Source of the DNA: Bryobacterales bacterium
GTDB taxonomy: Bacteria > Acidobacteriota > Terriglobia > Bryobacterales > UBA6623
Reading direction: 5' to 3'
NCBI GenBank assembly: GCA_028819255.1
Contig: JAPPMB010000047.1
Coordinates: 94,586-158,585, forward strand
DNA: 64,000 nucleotides
Positions within the stretch are counted from its first letter, which is position 1, and the number at the start of each line of letters is the position of its first letter. This document shows positions 9,311 through 18,032 of this stretch, piece by piece. The notes below the pieces were generated by a model. It had not been told where the DNA came from. It was given only the letters and a program-made list of their open reading frames with translations, and did not search any database. Made by a program: the position numbers and the translations under genes.

Positions 9311-9695
9311 GTGCGCCCGAACTTTGGTTCTGGCGGCGGAGCGGGATCTGGAGGTCCTGCAGCTCATGCTTGAACACAGCGGAGGTTCGGACGAGGTCTT
9401 CGGCTTTCACGTGCAGCAGGCCGTCGAGAAGCTGCTCAAGGCCTGGCTGGCCATTCGTGGTGAGACGTACCCGCTCACGCACGATCTGGAACTGCTGTTT
9501 GAGGCTCTCGCGCTGGAGAGTGCGGAACTGGAAGTTTTCCGGAGCCTTTCGGGCTACACTCCGTTCGCCGTCATTCACCGGTACGAGGCTCTGGGGCCGC
9601 AAGAGCCGCCCACGGACCGTGCGCAGGCTATCTTGCGTTCGACCTCCCTCCTAGCCCGAGTCAGGGAACTGCTGGACAATCCGACTCGGGCCTGA
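9297..9695 (+). CDS. HEPN domain protein (toxin partner of MNT)
   Basis: A 132-residue all-helical HEPN (PF05168-type) protein. Key segments are FHVQQAVEKLLKAWLA and YPLTHDLELL, where the His of THDL corresponds to the conserved HEPN histidine and the Arg of AIRGE precedes it. HEPN proteins in such pairs are usually RNases or ligand-binding toxin subunits. Start ATG 9297 lies inside the end of the MNT gene, so the two are translationally coupled. No lesion is seen; this pair looks functional, unlike the second one at 20.5-21.8 kb. Confidence 0.85.
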   Translation: MSDLKCARTLVLAAERDLEVLQLMLEHSGGSDEVFGFHVQQAVEKLLKAWLAIRGETYPLTHDLELLFEALALESAELEVFRSLSGYTPFAVIHRYEALGPQEPPTDRAQAILRSTSLLARVRELLDNPTRA

Positions 9696-9814
9696 TCCGG
9701 TCGCTCCGTGCTTTGCACGGGTGTCGCGTCCGACACTGTGTCGATCCGGGAATCCCGATTTTCTCCTGAGCAAGGCCGGCCTGCGCACGGCGGCGCGGCA
9801 AGGATGGCCACAAG

Positions 9815-10672
9815 TCAGCGTACCGCACCGGATTGGATCGCTATCTCCACCGTGATGGGCCGGGCGGCCGCCTCCCCTCGGAACGAGCCTCGGATCGGCG
9901 ACGCGCGACGCGGGTCCGCAGACGCGGCCACGGCAACGTGCCGGTTCGAGACGCTCAGGCCTTGCGTCGGGTCGTAGCCCCTCCACCCCCCGCCCGGAAT
10001 GTAGACCTCCACCCATGCGTGCATGTAGCGCCTCTCGGAGGACTTCGCCGGCTCCTGGTAGCCGCTGACGAAGCGGGCGGCGATTCCGGCCGTCCGGCAG
10101 CAGGCCATGAAGAGCACCGCCATGTCCCGGCAGGCGACCTGCTTTGCCTGGAGGGTCCTCTCAGGCTCCAAGGGGCGGCCATGCTCTCGCACCGCCACGT
10201 CGAAGCGGCGGTGAATCTCCTCGTTCAGCGCCGCCAGGAAGGGAATCGGCTGATCGAGCCCCTTGTCGGCGATCGGCCGCATGAACTCCCGTACGGCTGT
10301 CCTGTCCGCGTCGGAAACCTTGAGCGCAGTCGAGAGGCTCTCACGCGTGTCGTGCGGGTACTCGAGCGGCAACCGTGTCACGCCTTCGCCCAGGGTCACG
10401 TAGTCGAACGGGTTCTCTCGAAGAGTCTCGACCTCGAACTCCGTCCTCACCGACACGAAATCGGTGGGTTCCAAGAACCACGCATAGGCAACGTCATTGC
10501 CTTCCGCGTCGACAGTCTCTGTAAGAAGCGAGGGTGCGGGTTCCACCGCGATGCTGTAGCGTTCAAGGCGCTGCCAGCTGTCGGACCGCGGCCGAAGCCG
10601 GATCGCGTGCGGCTCAAGGTAGACCCGCTCGCTATAGCGGTAAAGCGTCCTGTGGCTCGCTTGGAATCGCAT
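9815..10672 (-). CDS. Transglutaminase-like protease of the Anbu operon
   Basis: A 285-residue protein with an N-terminal beta domain (Bact_transglu_N, from FQASHRTLYRY) and a transglutaminase core. The catalytic triad is visible: Cys in VACRDMA, His in MHAWVEV and Asp in GYDPTQG. It is the last gene of a four-gene minus-strand operon, 19 nt after the Anbu gene. Members of this conserved neighbourhood are thought to act on peptides made or processed by the ATP-grasp and Anbu partners, as peptidase or amidase; the substrate has not been established. Confidence 0.9.
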   Translation of the reverse strand: MRFQASHRTLYRYSERVYLEPHAIRLRPRSDSWQRLERYSIAVEPAPSLLTETVDAEGNDVAYAWFLEPTDFVSVRTEFEVETLRENPFDYVTLGEGVTRLPLEYPHDTRESLSTALKVSDADRTAVREFMRPIADKGLDQPIPFLAALNEEIHRRFDVAVREHGRPLEPERTLQAKQVACRDMAVLFMACCRTAGIAARFVSGYQEPAKSSERRYMHAWVEVYIPGGGWRGYDPTQGLSVSNRHVAVAASADPRRASPIRGSFRGEAAARPITVEIAIQSGAVR

Positions 10673-10691
10673 GTGGTCCGTCCATGCCGGG

Positions 10692-11447
10692 TCAGATCGC
10701 TCCCGGCTTTCTCTCGGCGGCCGGGTGCAGCTTGGAGAACGCCTCCTCGATCCAGTCCTCCGGCAGGTTGCTCAGTGTCAGGCGCAAGCGCTCCTGCCAC
10801 CAGTTCGAGATCTCGAGCAGGTCCTCCTCCTGGTAGCGATGCTCCACGATCCGGAAGGTGTTCGGCACGTAGAGCACGGCGTCAATCGGAAAACCGACGT
10901 CGGCGGCGCTGATCCTCGTCGAGTCGAAGGCAAGACAGCCAGTCTTGAAGGCGTGGCGCATCGAGTCGTTGTAAGTCAGCGTCCGGTCCAGGATCGGCTT
11001 GCCGTATCCCGTCGAGCCGATGACATGGTAGGGGGTCCCCCTTCCGGTGTCGACCCAGTTGCCTTGCGGATAGACCAGATACAGCTTGTGGGCGTCCTCG
11101 CCGCGCATCTGCCCGCCGATCAGCGCCTTCATGTCGAACGCAAGGCCGCTCTCGACGAGAGCGGCCTTGTCCTCGCTCGCCACGCGCCGCACCTGGTCGG
11201 TGAACAGGTTGACGGCCTGGTACAGCCGCGTGAACGGCTCCTCCCTCTGGCCGAGAGCGTCCTCGAAGTAGGTGAGCGCCTTGTCGCGGACGGATCGCAG
11301 GCCCGACGTCATGATGAACATCGCGCCGCCGTCCCGCTCGTACACGCTCACCTTGCGAGCCGTCAGGCACTCGTTGCCCGACGTGAGGCGGGTGTCGGCT
11401 ATGCCCACCAGCCCTTCGCTGACGTTGATTCCTAGGCAGAAGGTCAT
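10692..11447 (-). CDS. Anbu (proteasome-like N-terminal nucleophile peptidase)
   Basis: A 251-residue member of the ancestral beta subunit (Anbu, COG3484) family. The N terminus MTFCLGINV places a Thr at position 2 as the potential nucleophile after Met removal; IADTR and the ARK segment supply the Asp and Lys usual for this fold, and GQMRGEDAHKLYLVYPQGN and TPYHVIGSTGYGKP are family hallmarks. Anbu forms open-ring or helical HslV-like assemblies; cellular substrates are uncertain. The ATG at 11447 is chosen because it places Thr at position 2. It starts 4 nt after the stop of the alpha-E gene, so the two are coupled. Confidence 0.92.
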   Translation of the reverse strand: MTFCLGINVSEGLVGIADTRLTSGNECLTARKVSVYERDGGAMFIMTSGLRSVRDKALTYFEDALGQREEPFTRLYQAVNLFTDQVRRVASEDKAALVESGLAFDMKALIGGQMRGEDAHKLYLVYPQGNWVDTGRGTPYHVIGSTGYGKPILDRTLTYNDSMRHAFKTGCLAFDSTRISAADVGFPIDAVLYVPNTFRIVEHRYQEEDLLEISNWWQERLRLTLSNLPEDWIEEAFSKLHPAAERKPGAI

Positions 11448-11451
11448 TCGA

Positions 11452-12423
11452 TCAGGGTGTTGAACCGGGGTCATCCCCGGGCGCCAGCTGGGGGGCGAAG
11501 AAAGAGTCGTGCAGCCCGCCGCCGACCTCGTTGAGCCTGAGCTGCAGCTCGTCGAGGAACTCATGCAAGCCTTGCGCAATGACCTCCTCGATCACGGTGT
11601 AGTCCAGTTCCGCGACCAAGCGCCCGAGTCGCCGCTCCGCGGGATTGCGGAACGATCGCTTCGGCGTGCCGGTGATCGCATGCAACGAGTCGTCCGCGCG
11701 CTTGAGGCAGTTCCGCACGGACCGGGGAAACACCTGGTCCAGAATCAGAAACTCGGCCGTCTTATCGAGCCGGACCATTCCGTGCCGGGGCCTGTACATC
11801 TCCAAGGCGCTCACGGACTGCAGCACAGCGGTCCAGTGTAGGTCATCCGTCGGACTCCCGACGTCGCTTGGCGAGGGCAGCAGCGTGAAATACCGAATGT
11901 CGACGATGCGGGTGGTCTTGTCGGCACGCTCGAGCAGGCGACCGATCCGGCTGAAGTGCCAAGCCTCCGAATGCGACACCGTGGCGTTCGTCGCGCCCTC
12001 CACGCTGTGGCTGGTGCGGATGACGGCACGGAGGAAATCGTACAACGACACGGTTCCGTGGGTGGCCTGGTGCTCGGCGTACAGGTACGCTTCATTGACT
12101 TCCGCCCATACTGCGGAGGAGAGACTCTCGCGAACGGACCTAGCGTTCTCGCGCGCCGCCCGCAGCGACGAGAGGATCGAGTTGGGGTTGTTGGGATCGA
12201 ACGTGAGGAACCAGCACACCTCTTCCTGGTCCGCCGCGCTGTAGGAGCGATTGAACGCTTCCATGTCGCCCGTGATCTCGACGAGCGGCCCCCACTGCGG
12301 GGGCATCTCGGGCGGCAGGTCGAGCATCAGGTGCTCGTTCACCTCGACAAAGCGGGCGACGTTCTCCGCGCGCTCGATGTAGCGGCTCATCCAGTAGACG
12401 GACTCCGCAACCCGGCTCAGCAT
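11452..12423 (-). CDS. Alpha-E domain protein (PF04168)
   Basis: A 323-residue mostly helical protein starting MLSRVAESVYWMSRYIERAENVARF, the alpha-E signature, with the expected HFSRIGRLLERADKTTRI segment in the middle. The family is nearly always encoded next to circularly permuted ATP-grasp and transglutaminase genes. It is thought to take part in ATP-dependent synthesis of a small peptide or metabolite, but no activity is proven. It lies 15 nt after the ATP-grasp gene. Confidence 0.92.
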   Translation of the reverse strand: MLSRVAESVYWMSRYIERAENVARFVEVNEHLMLDLPPEMPPQWGPLVEITGDMEAFNRSYSAADQEEVCWFLTFDPNNPNSILSSLRAARENARSVRESLSSAVWAEVNEAYLYAEHQATHGTVSLYDFLRAVIRTSHSVEGATNATVSHSEAWHFSRIGRLLERADKTTRIVDIRYFTLLPSPSDVGSPTDDLHWTAVLQSVSALEMYRPRHGMVRLDKTAEFLILDQVFPRSVRNCLKRADDSLHAITGTPKRSFRNPAERRLGRLVAELDYTVIEEVIAQGLHEFLDELQLRLNEVGGGLHDSFFAPQLAPGDDPGSTP

Positions 12424-12438
12424 GCTCCCACCCGCAGA

Positions 12439-13920
12439 TCAACGATCCAGTCGTTGCTGGAGCGTCTGCCCGTCGGTCGTCTTCGCCGGTCGCGCCAGGA
12501 CCCACGTGTCCTTGCTGCCACCGCCCTGGGACGAATTGACGACCAGCGAGCCCTTGCGCAGGGCCACGCGCGTCAGGCCGCCGGGCAGAACGAAGATCTC
12601 GCGCCCGTACAGGATGAACGGGCGCAGATCCACATGGCGTCCCTCGAAGCGGTCCTCGATCAACGTGGGCACGCGTGAGAGGGAGAGCGTGGTCTGCCCG
12701 ATATAGTTGCGGCCGTCCGCACGGATCCGCTGCCTGAAGTCGTCGTGCTCGGCCGCTGTAGCGTGAGGCCCGATGAGCATCCCGTATCCCCCGGACTCGT
12801 TCGCCGGCTTGACGACCAGCTTTTCGATGTTCTCCAGGACGTAGTCCCTCTGTCGGCGGTCCCAGCACATGTAGGTCGGCACGTTGGGAATCACGGCGTC
12901 CTCGCCGAGATAGTACTTGATGATCTTCGGAACGTAGGCGTAGATCACCTTGTCGTCCGCCACGCCCGTGCCCGGGGCGTTCACCAAGGTCACGCGGTTG
13001 CGTCGGTACGCCTCCATCACGCCGGGAATGCCGAGCAGCGAGTCGGGGCGGAACGCCTGCGGGTCGAGGAAATCGTCGTCGATTCTGCGGTAGATGACGT
13101 GGACTCTTTGCAGCCCTGCAGTGGTGCGCATGAAGACGGTGTTGTTCTCGACCACCAGGTCGCGCCCCTCGACCAGTTCGATGCCCATTTGGTGGGCAAG
13201 GAACGAGTGCTCGAAGTAGGCCGAGTTGTAGCAGCCCGGCGTCAGGACGGCCATCTTCACGCGCCTGGCGTCCGGGGGAGCCACGTCCTCGAGCACGGCC
13301 CGCAGCCGACCCGGGTAACCGTTGACGCCGCGCACGCCGAGGCCGCGGAGCACGTTGGGGAACGTCTGCTTGAGCACGGACCGGTTCTGCAGCACGTACG
13401 AAACGCCGGAGGGCACGCGGAGGTTGTCCTCAAGCACGTGGATCTGCCCGTCCGCGTTGCGGACGAGGTCGGTGCCCGTGATGTGGGACCACACGCCTCG
13501 GGGCACATCAAGTCCCACGCACTCCTTGCGGAACCCCTGCGCAGACTGGACGACCTCACGCGGAACGATCCTGTCCTTGACGATCTTCTGTTCGTGATAG
13601 AGATCGTCGATGAAGAGGTTGAGCGCTCGGATCCGCTGCTTGAGACCGTTCTCGATCCACTGCCACTCGTCCGCCCTCACGAGGCGCGGCACGAGATCAA
13701 ACGGCAGGATCCGCTCCTGTCCGCGGTTGTCGCCGTAGACATTGAACGTGATGCCCATGTGCATCAGGTTGCGCTCGGCCGCCCTCTGCCGACGTTCGAA
13801 GTCACCTGGCCGGAGCGAGTTGATCCGGTCCACCAGGCGGTGGAATTCCGGGCGGGGATGGCCGTCTGCGAGAAACAGCTCGTCGTAGAAGCCGTCCGTT
13901 TTGTAGGCTTCGAATCTCAT
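12439..13920 (-). CDS. Circularly permuted ATP-grasp type 2 protein
   Basis: A 493-residue CP_ATPgrasp_2 (COG2308) protein, the usual length. Segments include GITFNVYGDNRGQERILPFDLVPR, LEDNLRVPSGVSYVLQNR, LVVKPANESGGYGM and RHVDLRPFILYG, the last two supplying nucleotide and metal-binding residues. ATP-grasp enzymes join a carboxylate to an amine through an acyl-phosphate, so this is the likely synthetase of the operon. It is the first gene of ATP-grasp, alpha-E, Anbu, transglutaminase. ATG at 13920; the promoter must lie in the 0.8 kb gap upstream. Confidence 0.92.
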   Translation of the reverse strand: MRFEAYKTDGFYDELFLADGHPRPEFHRLVDRINSLRPGDFERRQRAAERNLMHMGITFNVYGDNRGQERILPFDLVPRLVRADEWQWIENGLKQRIRALNLFIDDLYHEQKIVKDRIVPREVVQSAQGFRKECVGLDVPRGVWSHITGTDLVRNADGQIHVLEDNLRVPSGVSYVLQNRSVLKQTFPNVLRGLGVRGVNGYPGRLRAVLEDVAPPDARRVKMAVLTPGCYNSAYFEHSFLAHQMGIELVEGRDLVVENNTVFMRTTAGLQRVHVIYRRIDDDFLDPQAFRPDSLLGIPGVMEAYRRNRVTLVNAPGTGVADDKVIYAYVPKIIKYYLGEDAVIPNVPTYMCWDRRQRDYVLENIEKLVVKPANESGGYGMLIGPHATAAEHDDFRQRIRADGRNYIGQTTLSLSRVPTLIEDRFEGRHVDLRPFILYGREIFVLPGGLTRVALRKGSLVVNSSQGGGSKDTWVLARPAKTTDGQTLQQRLDR

Positions 13921-14748
13921 TGATCCATGCCGCTCCCTGACCGCAGGCGCACCTGGTCGATCGGCCCATGCCGCTGTTGACGCACCTACAGACTAGCGCA
14001 GCGCATGGTAATGAACACAGGACCCCAACAACGATTCGGAAGACGACGATTTCAAATGTGAAGAAGATTCGCGTTGCGGACGGGCGCGCCCGGGGCCGGT
14101 CCGCCTGCACCGAACAGGTCCGATGCGAAAGACGCGAACCGGCTTCCCAGCCCGCTCGGCTGGCGGAACACCCGCACCCGTGCTCCGACAGCGTATCTCC
14201 GCCTGAATGATCCGTGCAGGGCGTGGGGGCGACGCTGATGTTCAATTGCCTGCAGCGTCCAAGCAACGGGCGCAACTGAGGGCGGACCGCCGGCTCGCAA
14301 CCATTCCCGCGGTTCCGGAACGCTCACGGCGCTCTTCTCAGCTTCCCGAAACGGATGTGGGTTCAAGGCGCGCCGGACCTCCGCTGTCCCGTCCGTTTCG
14401 GAATTCGCCCGGCGCAATTTCGATCGGTGTCGGGTACTCGTTCCATCCGCCCCGGTAGAGCGGTTCTCGAGCCCAGACGTTCGCGCCGCAGTTCCCGGTG
14501 GTGCCGGATGGACCAAGAGGTGCGAGGAGAAACGTGCATCGTTTGAAATTGGAAACAGAAGTCTGTGGAGTCCATTCGTCGCCTGTGGCAATAGCAGGTC
14601 GTCCACGAGACGGCCGTGAGCTTCAACCGGTCGGCTTCGGTCTCCACGGCTGAACGAGAGCGCGGCAGAAGTGTTACCCGTCATGTCGAACGAGGGACTG
14701 CCACAGCTTGGGAGTGAGAGCGAAGATGGATTAGGTAAGGGGCGGGCC
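13921..14748. other. Intergenic, no gene recognised
   Basis: About 0.8 kb between the Anbu operon and the broken nuclease gene. Open frames on both strands are Arg/Pro/Ser-rich with no motif. It should contain the Anbu operon promoter. Confidence 0.35.
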
Positions 14749-16333
14749 ATGGCCAAGCACCGTCTTCCTATCGGCATTCAGACCTTTTACAAGCTCCGCG
14801 AGAGAAACTGCTACTACGTGGACAAGACCGGCCATGCCTTGCGGCTCGTTGAGGAGGGCACCCATTACTTCCTGTCGCGCCCGCGGCGTTTCGGCAAGAG
14901 CCTGTTCCTCGACACCCTCAAGGAACTGTTCAAGGGCAGCCGGGAACTGTTCGAGGGACTCCAGGCCTGGGACCGCTGGAACTGGTCCGAGCGCTATCCG
15001 GTAGTCCACCTGAGCTTCGCCGGGGGGGCAATTCAGCGAACGGGGCTACCTCCACACAAACCTGATGGCGGAGTTCGACGCCATCGAGAGGGATGCCGAA
15101 GTGGAGCGGCGCTACGACAGCGGGCCCGAGCGACTGAAGCACCTTCTCCGAACGCTGCATCGCCGAAGCGGGAGTCAGGTCGTCGTGCTGGTCGACGAAT
15201 ACGACAAGCCGATCCTGGACGCTCTCGATCAGCCGGACATAGCAAGGGCGAACCGCGAGTACCTGCGCGGGCTCTATTCCGTGATCAAGCACTGCGACGC
15301 TAATGTTCGGTTCTGCTTTCTGACCGGAGTGAGCAAGTTCTCCAAGGTCAGCCTGTTCTCTGGACTGAACAATCTCGATGACATCACGCTGGATCCCACG
15401 TACTCATCCATCTGCGGCTACACGGAGGGAGACTTGGAGCGGGTCTTCGCGCCGGAACTCCCGGGTCTCGACCGCGATCGGATTCGCGACTGGTACAACG
15501 GCTACTGATGGGGCGGCGAGGAGAAGGTCTACAATCCCTTCGATGTACTGCTTCTCTTGCGCCACCGGACCTTCCAGCCATGGTGGTTCGAGACAGGCAC
15601 GCCGACGTTTCTCGTCGAGATGTTAGTAGATCGAGCGGTTCCGAGCTCCGACTTGGACGGCAGGGTCGCCAGCGAACGGCTGCTCAGCAGCTTCGACGTA
15701 GGCCAGATCTCGACCGAGGCGCTACTTTTCCAGACGGGCCATCTCACGCTCGCGGGTGAGGTTTGGCGGGGCGGAAAAAGATTCTACCAACTGGAGTATC
15801 CGAACTTGGAGGTGCGCCAGTCTCTCAACGAGAGCCTGCTGGACCATCTCGTTGGAGACGCGTCCCGGCAAGAGGCTCACAGCTTCAGTCTCAGCCAGTT
15901 GCTGGAAGACGCCGACATCGCCGGCTTGGAGCGGCGTTTCCATGCCCTCTTCGCGGGGATTCCCTACCAGTGGCACAGCAGGAACGATCTCGCCCGCTAC
16001 GAGGCGTATTACGCCAGCGTGTTCTACTCGTACCTTGCCGGGCTTGGGGTGGAGGTGACGGTGGAGGACAGCACGAGCCGGGGGCGGCTGGACATGGCAG
16101 TGCGGTCGGAAGGCCATGTATACCTGTTCGAGTTCAAGGTGCTGGAGCAGGCGGGTCGCGGGGCGGCGATGGCCCAGCTGAAGGAGCGCGGATACGCGGA
16201 CAAGTACCGGCACTTGGAAAAGCCTGTCCACTTGGTGGCGTTCGAGTTCAGTGCAGGGGAGAGGAATGTGGCTAGGCTTGAGGCAGAGCTGCCTGAGACC
16301 AGCCAGTTCTCGCTACTCAAGACAATTTCCTAG
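14749..16333 (+). pseudogene. AAA-ATPase-like / PD-(D/E)XK nuclease family protein, broken
   Basis: The parent family (PF09820 AAA-ATPase-like plus PF08011 PD-(D/E)XK_9) is common in bacteria but poorly understood. N-terminal part: IGIQTFYKLRERNCYYVDKT and the SRPRRFGKSLFLDTL P-loop-like segment. Middle: VVVLVDEYDKPILDAL and FLTGVSKFSKVSLFSGLNNL. C-terminal: RGRLDMAVRSEGHVYLFEFKV, carrying the D...E-x-K nuclease motif. Two lesions are seen. One extra base in a G7 run (15022-15028) shifts the frame; with six Gs the frame reads on through GGQFSERGYLHTNL. A TGA at 15506-15508 replaces the usual residue between NGY and WGG. After the TGA the same frame runs intact to 16333. Confidence 0.85.
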
Positions 16334-16627
16334 CCTCGGGAACGTCGCCGAAAGCTCCTTGTATTGATAGAGTCATCTATCTAGGGCTCGCCTCGGGACG
16401 GCGGAGGAACGGACGCAAGGGACAGGCCCGGACCCTGCTGCGACGGTTCTGCAGCGTGATGGCGCCGCCCTCCCTCCCCTGGAGCCCCAAACTAGTGCTA
16501 TGCTGTTCCGAAACGGCGGATTCGCACAACCGAGGAATACACCTCAAGACTGCCGTTCATCTGTCCAAAAAGCAGGACCACTTCAGAGCAATCCAATTGA
16601 CTTTCGCAGAAGCGGTAGGAGGCAAGA

Positions 16628-17839
16628 ATGAAACCCAACGAATCTCGAAGGGTTTTTCTTAGAACCATTGCGGCATCCACTTGCGTGGCCGGCGCGAGCG
16701 GTCTGAGTGTGCAGGCCAGCGCGGCACAGGAAAATACGATTCAAGGTTTCGGCGATACCGAAACCACGGTCCAGAATGATTCAGTGTGGCAGCCCGTGTC
16801 CGAACGGAAGATACGCGTCGGCATCGCCGGCTATGGGGTCTGCAAGTTCGGAGCGCATTTCGGTTTCCAAGACCATCCAAACGTAGAAGTGGCAGCGGTC
16901 ACCGACTTGATCCCCGAACGATGCGAAGGCTTGGCCAAGGCATGCCGGTGTGAAGAGACCTACCCGAGCCTCGAGGACATGGTGAAAGACGATTCGCTGG
17001 AAGCGATTTTCGTCGCCACCGACGCGCCCAGCCATGCACAACACTGCATCGATGTCCTTGAGCATGGGAAGCATGTCTGTACCGCGGTACCCGCCGTGTT
17101 TGGGTCGCTCGAAGACGCCGACCGTGTCTTCGAGGCGGTGAAGAGAACCGGACTTAAATACATGATGTTCGAGACTTCGGCTTATCACAGCGAGTGCTAT
17201 GCCATGCGCACCCTCTACGATGCGGGCGAATTTGGAACGATGGTCTATTCCGAGGGCGAGTACTATCACTATATGGCCACGCCGATCGACTCCTATAAGG
17301 GATGGCGTGTCGGCCTACCGCCTCAGTTCTATCCGACTCACTCCAACGCCTACTACACGTGCGTGACCGGAGGAAGCTTCACGGAAGTGTCGTGCATGGG
17401 CCTTCCCAGCACCATCCCGCACCTTCAGAAAGAGAACAATGCATTCGGGAACCCCTTCGGCACCGAAATCGCCCTGATGCGCACCAGCGAAGGAGGCATG
17501 GCCCGTATGGCTGTGAGTTGGGACACCCCCGGCAACGGGGGCGAACAGGGTCGCGTCCGCGGAGAAAAAGGTTCGATGGATGGCTTGGCCATCTCCCCTG
17601 AGCGGAAAGTGGCCGGCCTAAACCTGGCGAAACCGCCGCTACCGCCGTCCGTCGACCCCGGCGGCCACGGTGGTTCCCATGGCTATCTTATGAACGAGTT
17701 CGTCACGGCGATCCTCCAGGACCGCACCCCGCTGGTGAACGTCGCCTGGGCGCTCAACATGTCGGTGGCGGGGGTGGTCTCCCACCAGTCCGCGCTCAAC
17801 GATGGTGAATTGCTCAAGATCCCCCAATATGCGATCTGA
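16628..17839 (+). CDS. Gfo/Idh/MocA family oxidoreductase, Tat-exported
   Basis: A 403-residue NAD(P)-dependent oxidoreductase. The N terminus ESRRVFLRTIAAS is a twin-arginine signal ending near ASA. The Rossmann motif is VGIAGYGVCKFG, followed by AAVTDLIPERCEGLA and FVATDAPSHAQHC. At the site where classic members carry E-K-P-x-A, this one reads CTAVPAVFG, so the usual catalytic Lys is missing. An AGGAGG ribosome-binding site lies 6 nt before the ATG. It sits 190 bp upstream of a heparan N-sulfatase-like gene, suggesting sugar oxidation in glycan breakdown. Exact substrate unknown. Confidence 0.88.
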   Translation: MKPNESRRVFLRTIAASTCVAGASGLSVQASAAQENTIQGFGDTETTVQNDSVWQPVSERKIRVGIAGYGVCKFGAHFGFQDHPNVEVAAVTDLIPERCEGLAKACRCEETYPSLEDMVKDDSLEAIFVATDAPSHAQHCIDVLEHGKHVCTAVPAVFGSLEDADRVFEAVKRTGLKYMMFETSAYHSECYAMRTLYDAGEFGTMVYSEGEYYHYMATPIDSYKGWRVGLPPQFYPTHSNAYYTCVTGGSFTEVSCMGLPSTIPHLQKENNAFGNPFGTEIALMRTSEGGMARMAVSWDTPGNGGEQGRVRGEKGSMDGLAISPERKVAGLNLAKPPLPPSVDPGGHGGSHGYLMNEFVTAILQDRTPLVNVAWALNMSVAGVVSHQSALNDGELLKIPQYAI

Positions 17840-18032
17840 GAAGAATCGACGCATCGGCGTGGCGGCCGCGTCCATCTCCAGCCCATCGCATGGTCTCCAG
17901 CCAACGCCGAAGAAGCGTCGAAAGTAAATCGGAGGGGGGACTGATCTGATTCGCGGTAGACAGGTGTTCAGGCGCACTGCTCGCGAAGGCATTCGACTTA
18001 ATCATAAGACAGAGCAGCGAAGAGAATAAGCC

